From: Actinomycetota bacterium
Lineage (GTDB): Bacteria; Actinomycetota; UBA4738; HRBIN12
DNA: 64,000 bases
Assembly (NCBI GenBank): GCA_035697485.1
Contig: DASSCU010000011.1
Span: 62,001 to 126,000, forward strand
Reading direction: 5' to 3'
Every line of letters begins with the position of its first letter. Position 1 is the first letter of the stretch. Under the pieces are notes generated by a model. That model was given only the letters and a program-made list of their open reading frames with translations, was not told the DNA's origin and made no database searches. Below, piece by piece: positions 28,201 through 36,792 of the stretch. A program made the position numbers and the translations under genes.

Positions 28201-29045
28201 GCTGTCTCGTGATCGGATGGGCGCTCACGTCGCAGGGTGACTCCGGTGACGAGCCGTACCTGCGTCGCGCGCTCGGCATCTATGAGGGCCTCGGTGATCT
28301 GGAGGGTCAGTCGCGGGCGCTCAACAACCTCGGAACGAGCGCGTACTGGCAGGGACGGTGGGAAGACGCGGTCGAGCTCTGGACGAGGGCCGTCGAGACG
28401 AGCGAGCGCGCCGGGGACGCGCTCGGCCCTGCCTTCGGTGACTGCAACATCGCCGAGGTGCTCTCCGACCAGGGCCGGTTCGACGAAGCGGAAGCACGTC
28501 TGCGGCGCGCCTTGCGGGTGTGGCGCGGCACCAACGACGAGCAGGGCATCGCGTACGCATCCGCACAGCTCGGACGGACCTGTATCCGCAGCGGACGGCT
28601 CGGCGAGGGCCTCGAGCTCCTGCACGACGCGCTCGCTCGGTACCGCACGCTCCACGTCGAGGGTGACGCACTCGACGCCGAGGTCTGGATCGCCGAGGGC
28701 GAAGTTGCACAGGGTGACCCGTCGGGTCAGCGCACGATCGCGCGGCTCGCGGCACAGGTCGAGGAGGGATCACCCGCCCAGCGCTCCCTCGAGCGCCTCG
28801 TCGCCTACGCGTTCGCACAACATGGCGACGTCGACGCTGCCCGGGATCAGCTCACCGAGGCCGCGCAGCACGCCCGAGAGGCGGAGAGCCCCTACGATCT
28901 GGCGCTCACGCTCGACGCGCTCGTGAAGCTCGAAGTGACCGACGAAATCGCTCTGAAGGCCATGTCGAACGAGCGTGAGTCGATCCTCGGCTCGCTCGGC
29001 GTCGTGCGCCTCCCGGAGCCGCCCCTGCGGAGCCGCTCCGGGTGA
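25206..29045 (+). CDS. Tandem class III adenylate/guanylate cyclase, AAA ATPase and TPR protein
   Basis: 1279 residues from ATG 25206 (an upstream GTG is possible). Cyclase domain 1 (about 35-210) has FVDISGFTKLSEKL with metal Asp 42 and KFGGDALLLLF with the second acidic site. Domain 2 (about 250-425) has SSDVDHDGGKIIL and GDAVNLAARVMARA, but FIHFDGTDE replaces the first metal Asp region, so it may be inactive. An STAND/AAA-type ATPase follows with Walker A GDVGAGKS (about 473) and Walker B IEIEDVQYMDEA. From about 830 to the end are TPR helices. Large soluble sensor; cAMP or cGMP as product is inferred. A cNMP-binding protein is encoded at 3.9 kb. Confidence 0.9.
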   Translation: MVTAPTVRASLQPYVPRLTLQWLDAEPDQLHREVQASMVFVDISGFTKLSEKLAKLGKLGAEEIAASIDACFAQLLEVAYRDDGSLLKFGGDALLLLFTGDEPAEHAERACRAAAGMRQRLREIGRLDTAGGRVTLRMSVGVHTGAYQMFLVGGSHRELIITGPAVSDLTDMEGAADAGEILVSRATAALLPVSWTGAAKGPGVLLRAAKGDPLDRVSLMPSPPEERLEACIPLATREYLSYGRPEPEHRQVSTAFIHFDGTDEMLERLGPARFAKKLDRLVRGVQLAADELKVCFLSSDVDHDGGKIILTAGAPRVTGDDEERLLMAAHRIVAGERTIPVRIGLNKGHVFAGDVGPTYRRTYTVMGDAVNLAARVMARAEPGQLLATKDVLERSETLFDLTPLEPFSVKGKAAPVEAWSVGAPVGSRSRPGERPDEALDSAPLIGRREEMAALRAALRSATDGRGRLVSLVGDVGAGKSRLVDELRAESTEMRVLRATGESYTSSTPYIAWRELLREMLDIGWEDPADVVLDRLTSAITESDPSLLPWLPLIALTLDVNAPPTPEVEMLAEEFRRAKLHEAMLRFLDVQLAEPTLIEIEDVQYMDEASAALLTHVVEAVGERPWLIVVTRREEGGGFRSSQSPEVLPIEVGPLGPADAIALAEASTEHDPMPPHVIKTLAERSGGNPQFLRDLIRAVAETGSIDELPDSLESAAMARIDRLDVGDRAVLRRAAVLGLSFHPRMLGWLTLDGEPAPEVESLERLGGYFEEDGAGYLRFRHALVREAAYQGLPFRTRRRLHEAAGRALESETEEPEELSGLLSRHFSLAGDDVRAWRFSRLAAERARNAWAYEEAAGLYRRALDAAAGAAVDAMELADVWEAFGLAEEQVGEPHAAMQSYTAARRLVRGDRIREAELLYRHSGVDGRSGRIVPAVRWARRGLRTIEGIIEPRAVACRARLYTMLAGIRVRQGQYAEAIELARHSIRAAEISGEQASLANSCLVIGWALTSQGDSGDEPYLRRALGIYEGLGDLEGQSRALNNLGTSAYWQGRWEDAVELWTRAVETSERAGDALGPAFGDCNIAEVLSDQGRFDEAEARLRRALRVWRGTNDEQGIAYASAQLGRTCIRSGRLGEGLELLHDALARYRTLHVEGDALDAEVWIAEGEVAQGDPSGQRTIARLAAQVEEGSPAQRSLERLVAYAFAQHGDVDAARDQLTEAAQHAREAESPYDLALTLDALVKLEVTDEIALKAMSNERESILGSLGVVRLPEPPLRSRSG

Positions 29046-29075
29046 CGCCGAACGCGTGACGCGCTCGCTGAGACG

Positions 29076-30530
29076 CTACCGGTTCCTCGGGTCGAGGTTG
29101 TACGGACCCGGAACGCTGGCCTTGACGATCGCGTCGCCGTTCACCTTGTTCTGCTGGAAGATGCACGGGAAGACTGAGGCGTCCACCTTGTTGCAGGTGG
29201 GGAGCAGTCCGGGCCCGAACCAACCGGGTTCGCCCGCCGTCGCTGGGGATTCCGTGATGCCGTCCTCGAGCATGAAGGGCAGTTTCGCCTGGAAGCAGAC
29301 CTCGAGCTTGGAGGCACCGTTGTTCGCCAACTCGTTGAAGAGCTTCTTCTTCACGGTCGTCTCGATCGTCCCGGTGCGCTCATCGTTGCTGTATTCGTAC
29401 TCGGAGTAGAAGTCGGTGAACTCGATGTAGGTCGTGCCGTCGAGGTAGGAGCAGTCGAGCGTTCCGGGGCCGGCGCCCTCGGTGGCCGTCCAGCCCGGGT
29501 CGGTGATGAACCTGTTCGTCAGGACGCCGGTGTCGGTGTCGCCCCCGGGGTTGAACTCGTTCATGGTGATCGTCTTCGAGCTGAGGCCGCCGTTGCCGGT
29601 GAACGAGGTCGAGCAGTCCACGTCCTCAGGACAGAACTGCTGCACGATCATGAAGTCCGCCGACGAGACGTCCGCGGCTCCGGAGGTGCTGGCGACGAGC
29701 GTGTAGGTCTCGGTGGAGGCTTTGTCAACGGAGAGGTCGTCGAACGTGGCGACGCCGGCGTTCGCCGACTTGGTCTTCGTACCCGAGAGGGTCGCCGTGG
29801 GGTCCCCGCCGCTGAGCGCGACGCTGATGGTGCCGGTGAAGGAGGCGATCGGGAGCGAGGTGGCCGGGTCGACGAGAGCCACCTGGGGGCTCGTTGCGTC
29901 TGGTGGCGTCAGCTGCGCACCGAAATCCTGGGTGCCTGTGATGCGCCGACCCTCCTCGGCGTCCTGTGGCTGGGTCACGAACCGGAGCTCACACGAGTCG
30001 GCCGGGAACGTGGTCGTCAGGCTGGTGAGCGGCGAACCCGTCGTCGTATTGAGCTTGAAGTCGTTGCCGGGCGAGCCGGAGAAGTTGTTGGACTGCTTCG
30101 CACGGATACCCCACGTCTTCATTCCACCGCTGCACCCGGCGGAAGCGGTGAACAGCGGAGCCGCCGGCGTCTTGCTCGTGCCTGGGGCGATCGCGAGGTT
30201 GCGCAGTTGGATCGTGCCGGCGTAAGTCACCCCGCCGTAAGTCACCGCGCCACTCACGTACTTCGCGTTCGTGGCGACGTTCGTGATCGTGACTCCGGCC
30301 GGAACGTACAGATCGGCCGAGCCGAGTTGCTGCGTCCCGGCGTCGTTGTAGAGCGTCAGGGTGAGCCCAGCGGTCGATGAGGCGGGGTTGGCCGGCAGGA
30401 GGGTTGCCCGGTAGGGCTTCACTTCGGTGGCCGCCATCGCGCCAGGGACGAGCGCGACGAGGGACGCGAGGAACGCCAACGCTGTCACGAGGATCGTGGC
30501 ATTGGTGGATCTCCGAGCGGGGGGTCGCAT
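29076..30530 (-). CDS. Large secreted Ig-like/beta-sandwich protein
   Basis: 484 residues from ATG 30530 with GGAAGGAA upstream. Signal peptide: TNATILVTALAFLASLVALVPG, cleaved near AMA|ATE. The mature chain is Thr/Ser/Gly-rich with several beta-sandwich blocks, such as SLPIASFTGTISVALSGG and SVDKASTETYTLVASTSG, resembling bacterial Ig-like or invasin-type repeats. Six or more Cys occur in the last 150 residues (FCPEDVDCS, LDCSYLDG, LEVCFQ, TCNKVDASVFPCIF). No sortase or anchor signal was seen, so it is probably a released surface protein. Confidence 0.65.
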   Translation of the reverse strand: MRPPARRSTNATILVTALAFLASLVALVPGAMAATEVKPYRATLLPANPASSTAGLTLTLYNDAGTQQLGSADLYVPAGVTITNVATNAKYVSGAVTYGGVTYAGTIQLRNLAIAPGTSKTPAAPLFTASAGCSGGMKTWGIRAKQSNNFSGSPGNDFKLNTTTGSPLTSLTTTFPADSCELRFVTQPQDAEEGRRITGTQDFGAQLTPPDATSPQVALVDPATSLPIASFTGTISVALSGGDPTATLSGTKTKSANAGVATFDDLSVDKASTETYTLVASTSGAADVSSADFMIVQQFCPEDVDCSTSFTGNGGLSSKTITMNEFNPGGDTDTGVLTNRFITDPGWTATEGAGPGTLDCSYLDGTTYIEFTDFYSEYEYSNDERTGTIETTVKKKLFNELANNGASKLEVCFQAKLPFMLEDGITESPATAGEPGWFGPGLLPTCNKVDASVFPCIFQQNKVNGDAIVKASVPGPYNLDPRNR

Positions 30531-30646
30531 CTGTGCGGTTCCTTCCATTCCGATGGCATGAGCGGTCGCCCAGCAACCCGCGAAGCATACGACGTAGGTG
30601 GTTCGGTTGGGAAGCCCTCCGCCGTTCGGCCGACACGCGCCGGTCG

Positions 30647-30652
30647 TAGGCT
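30647..30652 (+). promoter_or_regulatory. Candidate -10 box (TAGGCT) for xthA
   Basis: TAGGCT ends 7 bp before GTG 30660, consistent with a leaderless transcript. Confidence 0.4.
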
Positions 30653-30659
30653 CTGGTCC

Positions 30660-31445
30660 GTGCGCGTGATCACCTGGAACGTGAACTCGATCCGGCAACG
30701 CCTGCCTCGGTTGCTAGCCCTGTTGTCTCGACAAGCACCCGATGTGGTGTGTTTGCAGGAAACGAAGGTCACGGATGCCGACTTCCCGATCGAGCCGCTC
30801 CTCGAGCAGGGGTACGGCGCCCTCAGCCACGGGCAGGGCGGGCGCAACGGGGTCGCGATCGTCTCGCGCCTGCCGATGGAGGAGGTCGGCAGGGGTCTGC
30901 CCGGCTCGCCCGTGCCCGACGACGCTCGGGTGCTGGCGGCGAGGGTGGACGACGTGACCGTGGCGAGCATCTACGCGGTGAACGGCAAGGAGGTCGGCGA
31001 CCCGGCCTACGAGACAAAACTCGACTGGTACGACGCGTTGGTCGCCTGGCTGCGTGCGACGATCGATCCCGCCGTGCCGGCCCTGCTGGCCGGCGACTTC
31101 AACGTCACTCCCGACGATCGTGACGTCTACGACCCCGAGCTCTGGCGCGGGCGGAACCTCGCGAGCGAGCCGGAACGCGAGCGGCTGCGAGCGGTCATGG
31201 GTGCGGGGCTGGTCGACCTCGGCCGTCATGCCGCGGGCGACATCGAAGGCCCGTTCACCTTCTGGGACTACCGCATGGGCGCGTTCCACCGAGGGTGGGG
31301 GCTGCGCATCGACCTCGCACTCGGCACTGCCCCAGTGGCCGACCGGCTGGTCTCGGTCGAGGTCGATCGCGAGGAACGCAAGCCGACGGCGGGCGAGGGC
31401 AAACCGAGCGACCACGCTCCCGTGATCGTCACGTTGCGCGACTGA
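30660..31445 (+). CDS. xthA: Exodeoxyribonuclease III (AP endonuclease family)
   Basis: 261 residues of the EEP fold. It shows VITWNVNSIRQRLPRLL, the metal Glu in DVVCLQETKV, the Asn/Asp pair in AGDFNVTPDDRDVY, IDLALGTAP, and the catalytic His in KPSDHAPVIV. The enzyme cuts at abasic sites and removes 3' blocking groups in base excision repair. The GTG start at 30660 gives the standard N-terminus (MRVITWN). Confidence 0.95.
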   Translation: MRVITWNVNSIRQRLPRLLALLSRQAPDVVCLQETKVTDADFPIEPLLEQGYGALSHGQGGRNGVAIVSRLPMEEVGRGLPGSPVPDDARVLAARVDDVTVASIYAVNGKEVGDPAYETKLDWYDALVAWLRATIDPAVPALLAGDFNVTPDDRDVYDPELWRGRNLASEPERERLRAVMGAGLVDLGRHAAGDIEGPFTFWDYRMGAFHRGWGLRIDLALGTAPVADRLVSVEVDREERKPTAGEGKPSDHAPVIVTLRD

Positions 31446-31475
31446 GGGCTCGACCGCGCTTCGAACGGGCCTCGG

Positions 31476-31481
31476 TATCCT
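31476..31481 (+). promoter_or_regulatory. Candidate -10 box (TATCCT) for the sulfurtransferase gene
   Basis: TATCCT ends 7 bp before GTG 31489. There is no Shine-Dalgarno site, so a leaderless message is likely. Confidence 0.4.
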
Positions 31482-31488
31482 CCGTTGC

Positions 31489-32364
31489 GTGGAACTGCCG
31501 GAGATGCTCGTCGAGCCGAAATGGTTGCGCGCGCGACTATCTGCCGATGGGCTCGATGGCACGGTGATCGCCGACGTGCGCTGGGTTCCGGGGGGGCACG
31601 CTCGCGAGCGATACGCGCTCGGGCATATCCCCGGGGCGGTCTGCGTGGACGTCGACACCGATCTCGCTGCCGCTCCGTTCGAAGGCCCGGGACGGCACCC
31701 GCTCCCGTCGCCGGATGCGTTCGCGTCCTCGATGTCGCGCCTCGGGATCGGTGACGACAGCGCCGTGATCGCCTACGACGACGTCGGGGGCTGGGTTGCG
31801 GCGAGGCTGTGGTGGATGCTGCGCGTGCTGGGTCGCCGTGCGGCGCTGCTCGACCTCCCGTCGCTCGATACCTGGATCGACGGGGGAGGGTCGCTCGAGA
31901 CCGGCTCGTGGGGGGTCCCCACGCAGGCGTCGTTCACGCCGTCGCCATGGCCCGCCGACCGCGTCGTCGACGCCGACGCGGTGGGTCGAACGCTGAGGGA
32001 AGGCTCGGCCGTCGTGCTCGACGTCCGCTCGGGAGAGCGCTATCGGGGCGAGGACGAACCGATCGACCCGGTGCCTGGGCACATCCCCGGGTCGGTGAGC
32101 GCCGAGTGGGCCGGCAACCGCGACGAACAGGGTCGGTTCCTCGATCCGGGGGCGCTGCGCCGCCGATACGAGGGCCTCGGGGTTCGCGACGACGGCAGCG
32201 CGATCGCGTCGTGCGGCTCCGGCGTGACGGCGGCGTTCGGGCTGTTCGCGATGGAGCGCGCCGGACTCGGCCTCGGGCGGTTGTACGAAGGCTCGTGGTC
32301 GGACTGGGTGTCGGATGCCGCACGCCCCGTCGCGACCGGACCGGAGCCCGGCGAACCCCGCTGA
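31489..32364 (+). CDS. Sulfurtransferase with two rhodanese domains
   Basis: 291 residues, the thiosulfate/3-mercaptopyruvate sulfurtransferase layout. The N-terminal inactive rhodanese domain has ADVRWVPGG, YALGHIPGAVCVDVDTDL and AYDDVGGWVAARLWWML. The C-terminal active domain has VLDVRSGERYRGEDEPID, GHIPGSVSAEW and the catalytic loop SCGSGVTA with Cys 242. The loop CGSGVT is closer to mercaptopyruvate-type enzymes than to the CRKGVT of classic thiosulfate types. Substrate not certain. Confidence 0.92.
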   Translation: MELPEMLVEPKWLRARLSADGLDGTVIADVRWVPGGHARERYALGHIPGAVCVDVDTDLAAAPFEGPGRHPLPSPDAFASSMSRLGIGDDSAVIAYDDVGGWVAARLWWMLRVLGRRAALLDLPSLDTWIDGGGSLETGSWGVPTQASFTPSPWPADRVVDADAVGRTLREGSAVVLDVRSGERYRGEDEPIDPVPGHIPGSVSAEWAGNRDEQGRFLDPGALRRRYEGLGVRDDGSAIASCGSGVTAAFGLFAMERAGLGLGRLYEGSWSDWVSDAARPVATGPEPGEPR

Positions 32365-32376
32365 GTGAGCGGGTGC

Positions 32377-32832
32377 TCAGACCGTGAAGCGTTTGTTCGG
32401 CTGCTCGACCAGCGGCCGCGTGAGCGGGGAGAATCGCACATCCTGCTCCCAGTCGCGGCGACGTCGGTAGGCGGAGGGACTCACGCCCGTGTGCTGATGG
32501 AACGTCGTCGTGAAGTGGGACAGGCTGTTGAAGCCCACCCGGTGACAGATCTGGGTGACGGTGAGCTCGGTCTCGCGAAGGAGCTGCTGCGCGCGGTCGA
32601 TGCGGAGCCCGATCAGGTACCGGTACGGCGGGACCCCCACGAACGCCGTGAACTGGCGCGTGAAGTAATAGGGACTCAGCGCCGCTTCGTGCGCGATCGC
32701 CCGCAGGTCGACGTCCCGGTCGAGGTTGGCGGCGAGGAAGACCTGAACCTCGCGGATCCTGCGCTGCAGGTGCGGGCTGGGCAGTTCGTGATCGGTCACG
32801 CTCAACTCCGGGAACCCCCTTGCTCCCTGCAT
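32377..32832 (-). CDS. AraC-family transcriptional regulator, short
   Basis: 151 residues, mostly one AraC double helix-turn-helix domain at about 24-125: IREVQVFLAANLDRDVDL, AIAHEAALSPYYFTRQFTAF, GVPPYRYLIGLRIDRAQQLL and QICHRVGFNSLSHFTTTFHQ, then GVSPSAYRRRRDWEQ. There is no N-terminal sensor domain. It converges on the sulfurtransferase gene, with 12 bp between stops. Targets unknown. Confidence 0.9.
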   Translation of the reverse strand: MQGARGFPELSVTDHELPSPHLQRRIREVQVFLAANLDRDVDLRAIAHEAALSPYYFTRQFTAFVGVPPYRYLIGLRIDRAQQLLRETELTVTQICHRVGFNSLSHFTTTFHQHTGVSPSAYRRRRDWEQDVRFSPLTRPLVEQPNKRFTV

Positions 32833-32880
32833 GATGGTACGCCGGTGCGGCGCGTTCCGGCTTCAGGAATCCTGCCGTTC

Positions 32881-34272
32881 CTAAACCATGCCCTCGGGCT
32901 TGACCTGCCGGTCGTACTCCTCCTCGGAGAGGTGCCCGAGGGCGATCGCCGCTTCCTTCAGGGTGAGGCCCTCGTGGTGGGCCTTCTTCGCGATCGCCGC
33001 GGCATTGTCGTAGCCGATGCTGGGCGCGAGCGCGGTCACGAGCATCAGCGACCGGTCGACGAGCTCCTGGATGCGCTCACGGTCCGCCTCGAGGCCCTCG
33101 ATGCAGAACTCCCGGAACGTCCGGCTCACGTCGGCGAGCAACGCCGTCGAATGCAGGAAGTTGCGGATCATCACGGGCTTGAAGACATTGAGCTCGAAGT
33201 TGCCCATCGATCCCGCGACCTTGATCGCGGTGTCGTTGCCGATCACCTGACACGCGACCATGGTGACCGCCTCGGATTGCGTGGGGTTCACCTTGCCGGG
33301 CATGATCGAGGACCCCGGCTCGTTCTCGGGGAGCACGAGCTCGCCCAGCCCGCTGCGGGGGCCGGATCCGAGCCAGCGGATGTCGTTGGCGATCTTCATG
33401 AGGCTGGCGGCGAGCGTGGCCTCGGCCCCGCTCGCGAACACGATCGCGTCGTGGGCCGCGAGCGCGGCGAACTTGTTCGGCGCGGTCACGAACGGCAAGC
33501 CGGTGAGCTCGGCGATCTTCGCCGCGACCGCCTCGGCGAACCCCGGAGGCGAGTTCAGTCCGGTGCCGACCGCGGTCCCTCCAGCGGCGAGCTCGTAGAG
33601 CCCGGGCAGCGCGAACTGGAGTCGTTCGAGGTCGGCGTCGAGCTGAGCGGCGTACCCGCCGAACTCCTGCCCGAGCGTGAGGGGCACGGCGTCCTGCAGG
33701 TGGGTGCGGCCGATCTTCACGATGTCGGCGAACTCTTCAGCACGCGCGGCGATCGCGTCGCGGAGCGCGCGCACCGAAGGGAGCAGCCTCTCCACGATCG
33801 CCTGGGCCGCCGCGATGTGCATCGCGGTCGGGAACGTGTCGTTCGAGCTCTGGGACATGTTCACGTGGTCGTTCGGATGCACCGGCGACTTCGAGCCGAG
33901 GTCGCCGCCGGCGATCTCGATCGCGCGGTTCGAGATGACCTCGTTGACGTTCATGTTCGTCTGGGTGCCCGAGCCCGTCTGCCACACGTAGAGCGGGAAG
34001 TGCTCGTCGTGGCGCCCCTCGATCACCTCGTCGGCCGCTTGCACGATCAGGGCGGCGATCGCGGGGTCGAGGGCCCCGGACGCCTCGTTCACCAGCGCAG
34101 CCGCCTTCTTCAAGATCGCCTGGGCGCGGATCACCTCGAGTGGCATGCGATCGGCCTCGGCGTGCCCGATCGAGAAATGATGCAGCGATCGTTGGGTCTG
34201 CGCGCCCCAGTAGCGGTCGGTGCCGACGTCGATCTCGCCGAGGGAGTCGGACTCGGTGCGGTGCTCGGTCAT
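32881..34272 (-). CDS. fumC: Fumarate hydratase, class II
   Basis: Interconverts fumarate and malate in the TCA cycle. 463 residues from the ATG at 34272, a standard length; an in-frame ATG at 34296 is an alternative. Visible: [56 protein letters not shown], the [10 protein letters not shown] region, and the signature [16 protein letters not shown] (catalytic Ser loop). The cofactor-free class II type is clear. Confidence 0.96.
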   Translation of the reverse strand: MTEHRTESDSLGEIDVGTDRYWGAQTQRSLHHFSIGHAEADRMPLEVIRAQAILKKAAALVNEASGALDPAIAALIVQAADEVIEGRHDEHFPLYVWQTGSGTQTNMNVNEVISNRAIEIAGGDLGSKSPVHPNDHVNMSQSSNDTFPTAMHIAAAQAIVERLLPSVRALRDAIAARAEEFADIVKIGRTHLQDAVPLTLGQEFGGYAAQLDADLERLQFALPGLYELAAGGTAVGTGLNSPPGFAEAVAAKIAELTGLPFVTAPNKFAALAAHDAIVFASGAEATLAASLMKIANDIRWLGSGPRSGLGELVLPENEPGSSIMPGKVNPTQSEAVTMVACQVIGNDTAIKVAGSMGNFELNVFKPVMIRNFLHSTALLADVSRTFREFCIEGLEADRERIQELVDRSLMLVTALAPSIGYDNAAAIAKKAHHEGLTLKEAAIALGHLSEEEYDRQVKPEGMV

Positions 34273-34459
34273 CGTCGTTCGGCCTTCCGGGAGCATGCCG
34301 CCATCCTCCCAAAGCACGGCTTCCCTCGCCCGCCTAGGTCGTACGGCCCATGGGACGCGTCGACCGATGCAGGTTGTCCAGAGCCCGACTCACCCGTAGG
34401 GTAGGTCCGACAAGGAACCCCAGACATCCCCCCGGACCAGGCAAGGAGTGATCCCCCCG

Positions 34460-35830
34460 ATGCGGTCTTCGTTCGCCCGTCTTCTCACCGTGCTCTGTCT
34501 CGCCCTCGGCGGCCTTGCCGTCATGCCGTCACCGGCCACGGCGCTCAGTCAGAACCCCGATCCCTCGACGTGGATGGCCAACGGCAAGATCTTCGCCAGC
34601 GTGCGGTACGGCGACGTGATGTTCATCGGGGGAACGTTCAAGAAGCTCCGCGAATCGCTCTCGCCCGGGCCGGCCTCCGGCCCGCAGGTCACCGGCCTGA
34701 CCGGGCTCGCCGCGATCGACCTCACCACCGGGGAAGGCATCCCGAGCTTCAAGCCGCAGATCACCGTGAGTGGCAACCAGACCCTCGAGGTGCAGTCGCT
34801 CGCGATCGTGGGTGACACCTTGTACGTCGGTGGGCAGTTCAGCGAGGTCGACGGTCGGCCCCGGCTGAACATCGCAGCGATCGACATCGACCCCAACACG
34901 ATGACGGGCACGGTCGACCCGACGTTCGACCCCGTCGTGGGGGCGCCCGACGGCAACCTCGCCAACTTCGAGGTCCTCAAGATCCTGCCCGGCTCGAACG
35001 CCCTGTACATCAGCGGAGCCTTCAGCAAGGTCGACGGTAAGGGCCGGAACAAGATGGCCAAGCTGAGCTACGCGGGCGTCGTCGACAACACCTTCAAGCC
35101 GGGGTCCACGAACGGGGCGGTCCGGGACCTCGAATGGGCAGCCGACGGGCAGACGCTCTTCGCCAGCGGCAACTTCTACACCCTGAGCGGCGCCGCACGC
35201 CTGGCGGTTGGCCGGATCGACCCGACGACCGGCGCGGCGACGAACTGGGCGGTTCCCTCGGGGCAGATCCCGGCGAGTGGCAGTCCTGCGAAGCAGATCT
35301 GCTGGGACATCATCGCGACCTCGACGCGGTTGTTCGCCGGGTGCGGTAAGGGTCCGAACTTCATCGCCGCGTTCCGGGTCGACACGGGAGACACCGGCAG
35401 CCGCACCTGGATCCTCAGCACGGGTGGCAACGTCGTGAGCCTGCACCTGCTCGCCGGCGGAGACGCGATCGCGTTCGGCGGTCACTTCGGCATCAACAGC
35501 ACCGGGAGCTACAACGGCCTGATGCCCGTGTGCGGCAACGTTGGCCCCACCCGGTACCTCCGTGCGCTCGGCATCCTGCGCAACATCAACCAGACGACAG
35601 CGTCATCGGCGATCAGGAACGGGGACACCAGCACGGCGACTGCCTACCTCGACTGCAGTTTCACCCCGAACTTCGAGGGCCAGGACCCCGACGGCCCGAA
35701 CTTCACAGGCACGAACCCGTTCGGCGGTGTCTGGGAGATCCAGGTCACGGGACAGCACATCTGGGCGCTGGGTGAGTTCAAGTACGTCAACGCCAACGTC
35801 CGTCGCGCGATCGCCCGCTTCCCGCTGTAG
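34460..35830 (+). CDS. Secreted beta-propeller protein (delta-60-type repeats)
   Basis: 456 residues. ATG 34460 lies 11 bp after AAGGAG. Signal: SSFARLLTVLCLALGGLAVM, cleaved near ATA|LSQ. The body has repeats of the type LYVGGQFSEVDGRPRLNIAA, LYISGAFSKVDGKGRNKMAK, LFASGNFYTLSGAARLAVGR and IWALGEFKYVNANVRRAIAR, which match the delta-60 (DUF5122) seven-bladed propeller pattern. No catalytic residues are seen. It is the last intact gene before the broken tRNA(CAT). Confidence 0.8.
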   Translation: MRSSFARLLTVLCLALGGLAVMPSPATALSQNPDPSTWMANGKIFASVRYGDVMFIGGTFKKLRESLSPGPASGPQVTGLTGLAAIDLTTGEGIPSFKPQITVSGNQTLEVQSLAIVGDTLYVGGQFSEVDGRPRLNIAAIDIDPNTMTGTVDPTFDPVVGAPDGNLANFEVLKILPGSNALYISGAFSKVDGKGRNKMAKLSYAGVVDNTFKPGSTNGAVRDLEWAADGQTLFASGNFYTLSGAARLAVGRIDPTTGAATNWAVPSGQIPASGSPAKQICWDIIATSTRLFAGCGKGPNFIAAFRVDTGDTGSRTWILSTGGNVVSLHLLAGGDAIAFGGHFGINSTGSYNGLMPVCGNVGPTRYLRALGILRNINQTTASSAIRNGDTSTATAYLDCSFTPNFEGQDPDGPNFTGTNPFGGVWEIQVTGQHIWALGEFKYVNANVRRAIARFPL

Positions 35831-35863
35831 GGGAGCGGGCGAGCGTCGTCGTCGGGCTGGGTC

Positions 35864-35869
35864 TACCCT
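35864..35869 (+). promoter_or_regulatory. Candidate -10 box (TACCCT) before the tRNA remnant
   Basis: TACCCT lies 9 bp before the 5' end of the truncated tRNA, so this was probably the promoter of the original tRNA gene. Confidence 0.35.
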
Positions 35870-35878
35870 GTCGATCGC

Positions 35879-35921
35879 GGGGCCGTAGCTCAGTCGGTCA
35901 GAGCAGGGGACTCATAATCCC
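35879..35921 (+). repeat. Truncated tRNA(CAT), 5' half only
   Basis: 43 nt matching the 5' half of the intact tRNA at 51434 with only two differences (acceptor position 6 and one D-loop base). It contains the acceptor 5' strand GGGGCCG, the D arm GCTCAGTCGGTCAGAGC and the anticodon arm with CTCATAA. After the anticodon stem the sequence diverges; there is no T arm or acceptor 3' strand. I read this as one side of an integration or rearrangement in a tRNA gene. Confidence 0.85.
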
Positions 35922-35930
35922 CTGGGAGCA

Positions 35931-36537
35931 ACGTACGGCGAAGACCGGTCACATCCTCTGAACTGCGAGAACGTCCGGAGCGTCGGCGGTCGCATTCCTG
36001 ACGTGGGGCGGAAGTTCGTACATGGATTCGTACAACGCTTCCTCGGAGGGCATCCCGAGAGATCGGCCTCAATGACCCGGGGTCCCACCCCGGGGGTAGT
36101 CGAAAAAGCGCGGGGTCGCTTCGGGTGCCGGCAGCTGCCGGTGAGGGCGTATCACCGAGGCCACCCGCAGAGGCCTATCGATTCACTCCTACGGACCCTC
36201 GGGAATGGCACACGTCAGCAGGGATAGGACTAGGGTAGGAGGGACGACGCGGCTCCTAATCGGTCGGACCGCCGTAGGCGCAACCTTCGAAGGCCCGCAA
36301 CCTAAGGACACCCGTCGGAGCGTAGAGGCCGCCGAGCCGTCTGCCTCCCGGAGCGGCGAACCGCGATGGGACCCAGACCACCCGGGGGTCGCTGCGCGTC
36401 TCGCTCACTCCCGTCGATGACCGCGCCGTGATCGGTGGCGAGCTCCGTGACCACAGCCCCGGGAGGTAGAGGAGCGGCCTCGCCGCAGCTCGCCGAAGAG
36501 GCTCTGCCCGCACCATAACCGGCGGGACTGCAGACAA
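35931..36537. other. Region without an intact gene
   Basis: About 600 bp after the broken tRNA. It contains an 8-bp GC hairpin (CCCGGGGT / ACCCCGGG near 36078-36096, no T run) and module D copy 2 at 36301-36406. Open frames look non-coding. Confidence 0.5.
36301..36406 (-). repeat. Module D, copy 2
   Basis: The reverse complement carries GAGACGCGCAGCGACCCCCG and CCTCTACGCTCCGACGGGTG, matching 20561-20637 with one or two changes in each block. The encoded ETRSDPRVVW and GGLYAPTGVLRL resemble the first copy. It may be the 3' part of a broken gene on the minus strand (36256-36537). Confidence 0.6.
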
Positions 36538-36792
36538 TCATCGTTCCCTTCCCTCGACGTTGCCTGAGGACTCGGTGAGCCGGCGTACGGCCACGGAGAG
36601 GCGGGAACGAGCGAGGGCCGTCCCGAGTTGCTCTCCCTCGTCGTGGCTGATGATCTCCAGATGGGTCCCGAGATCGATCATCGTTCGGGCTTGGGCGTGG
36701 CGTTGGTCCTTGAGGCTGCCACCCTTCTCATGCATCGTCGCTTCCTCGCCCAACCGCTTGAGGAACTCGGCACGCTGCTGCTCTGCGTTCAT
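36538..36792 (-). CDS. Small charged helical protein
   Basis: 84 residues from ATG 36792. It is almost entirely helix-forming and charged: NAEQQRAEFLKRLGEEATMH, QRHAQARTMIDLGTHLEI and EQLGTALARSRLSVAVRRLT. No family recognised; the size and charge suit a small regulator or nucleoid-type protein of a mobile region. No strong ribosome binding site. Confidence 0.45.
   Translation of the reverse strand: MNAEQQRAEFLKRLGEEATMHEKGGSLKDQRHAQARTMIDLGTHLEIISHDEGEQLGTALARSRLSVAVRRLTESSGNVEGRER

Noticed and set aside
36078-36096. Terminator hairpin after the broken tRNA
   Set aside because: The 8-bp GC stem has no T run after it, so I do not call it a terminator.
35879-36300. Group I intron in a tRNA anticodon loop
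   Set aside because: The break lies after the whole anticodon stem, not in the loop, and no 3' exon with a T arm follows within several hundred bases.
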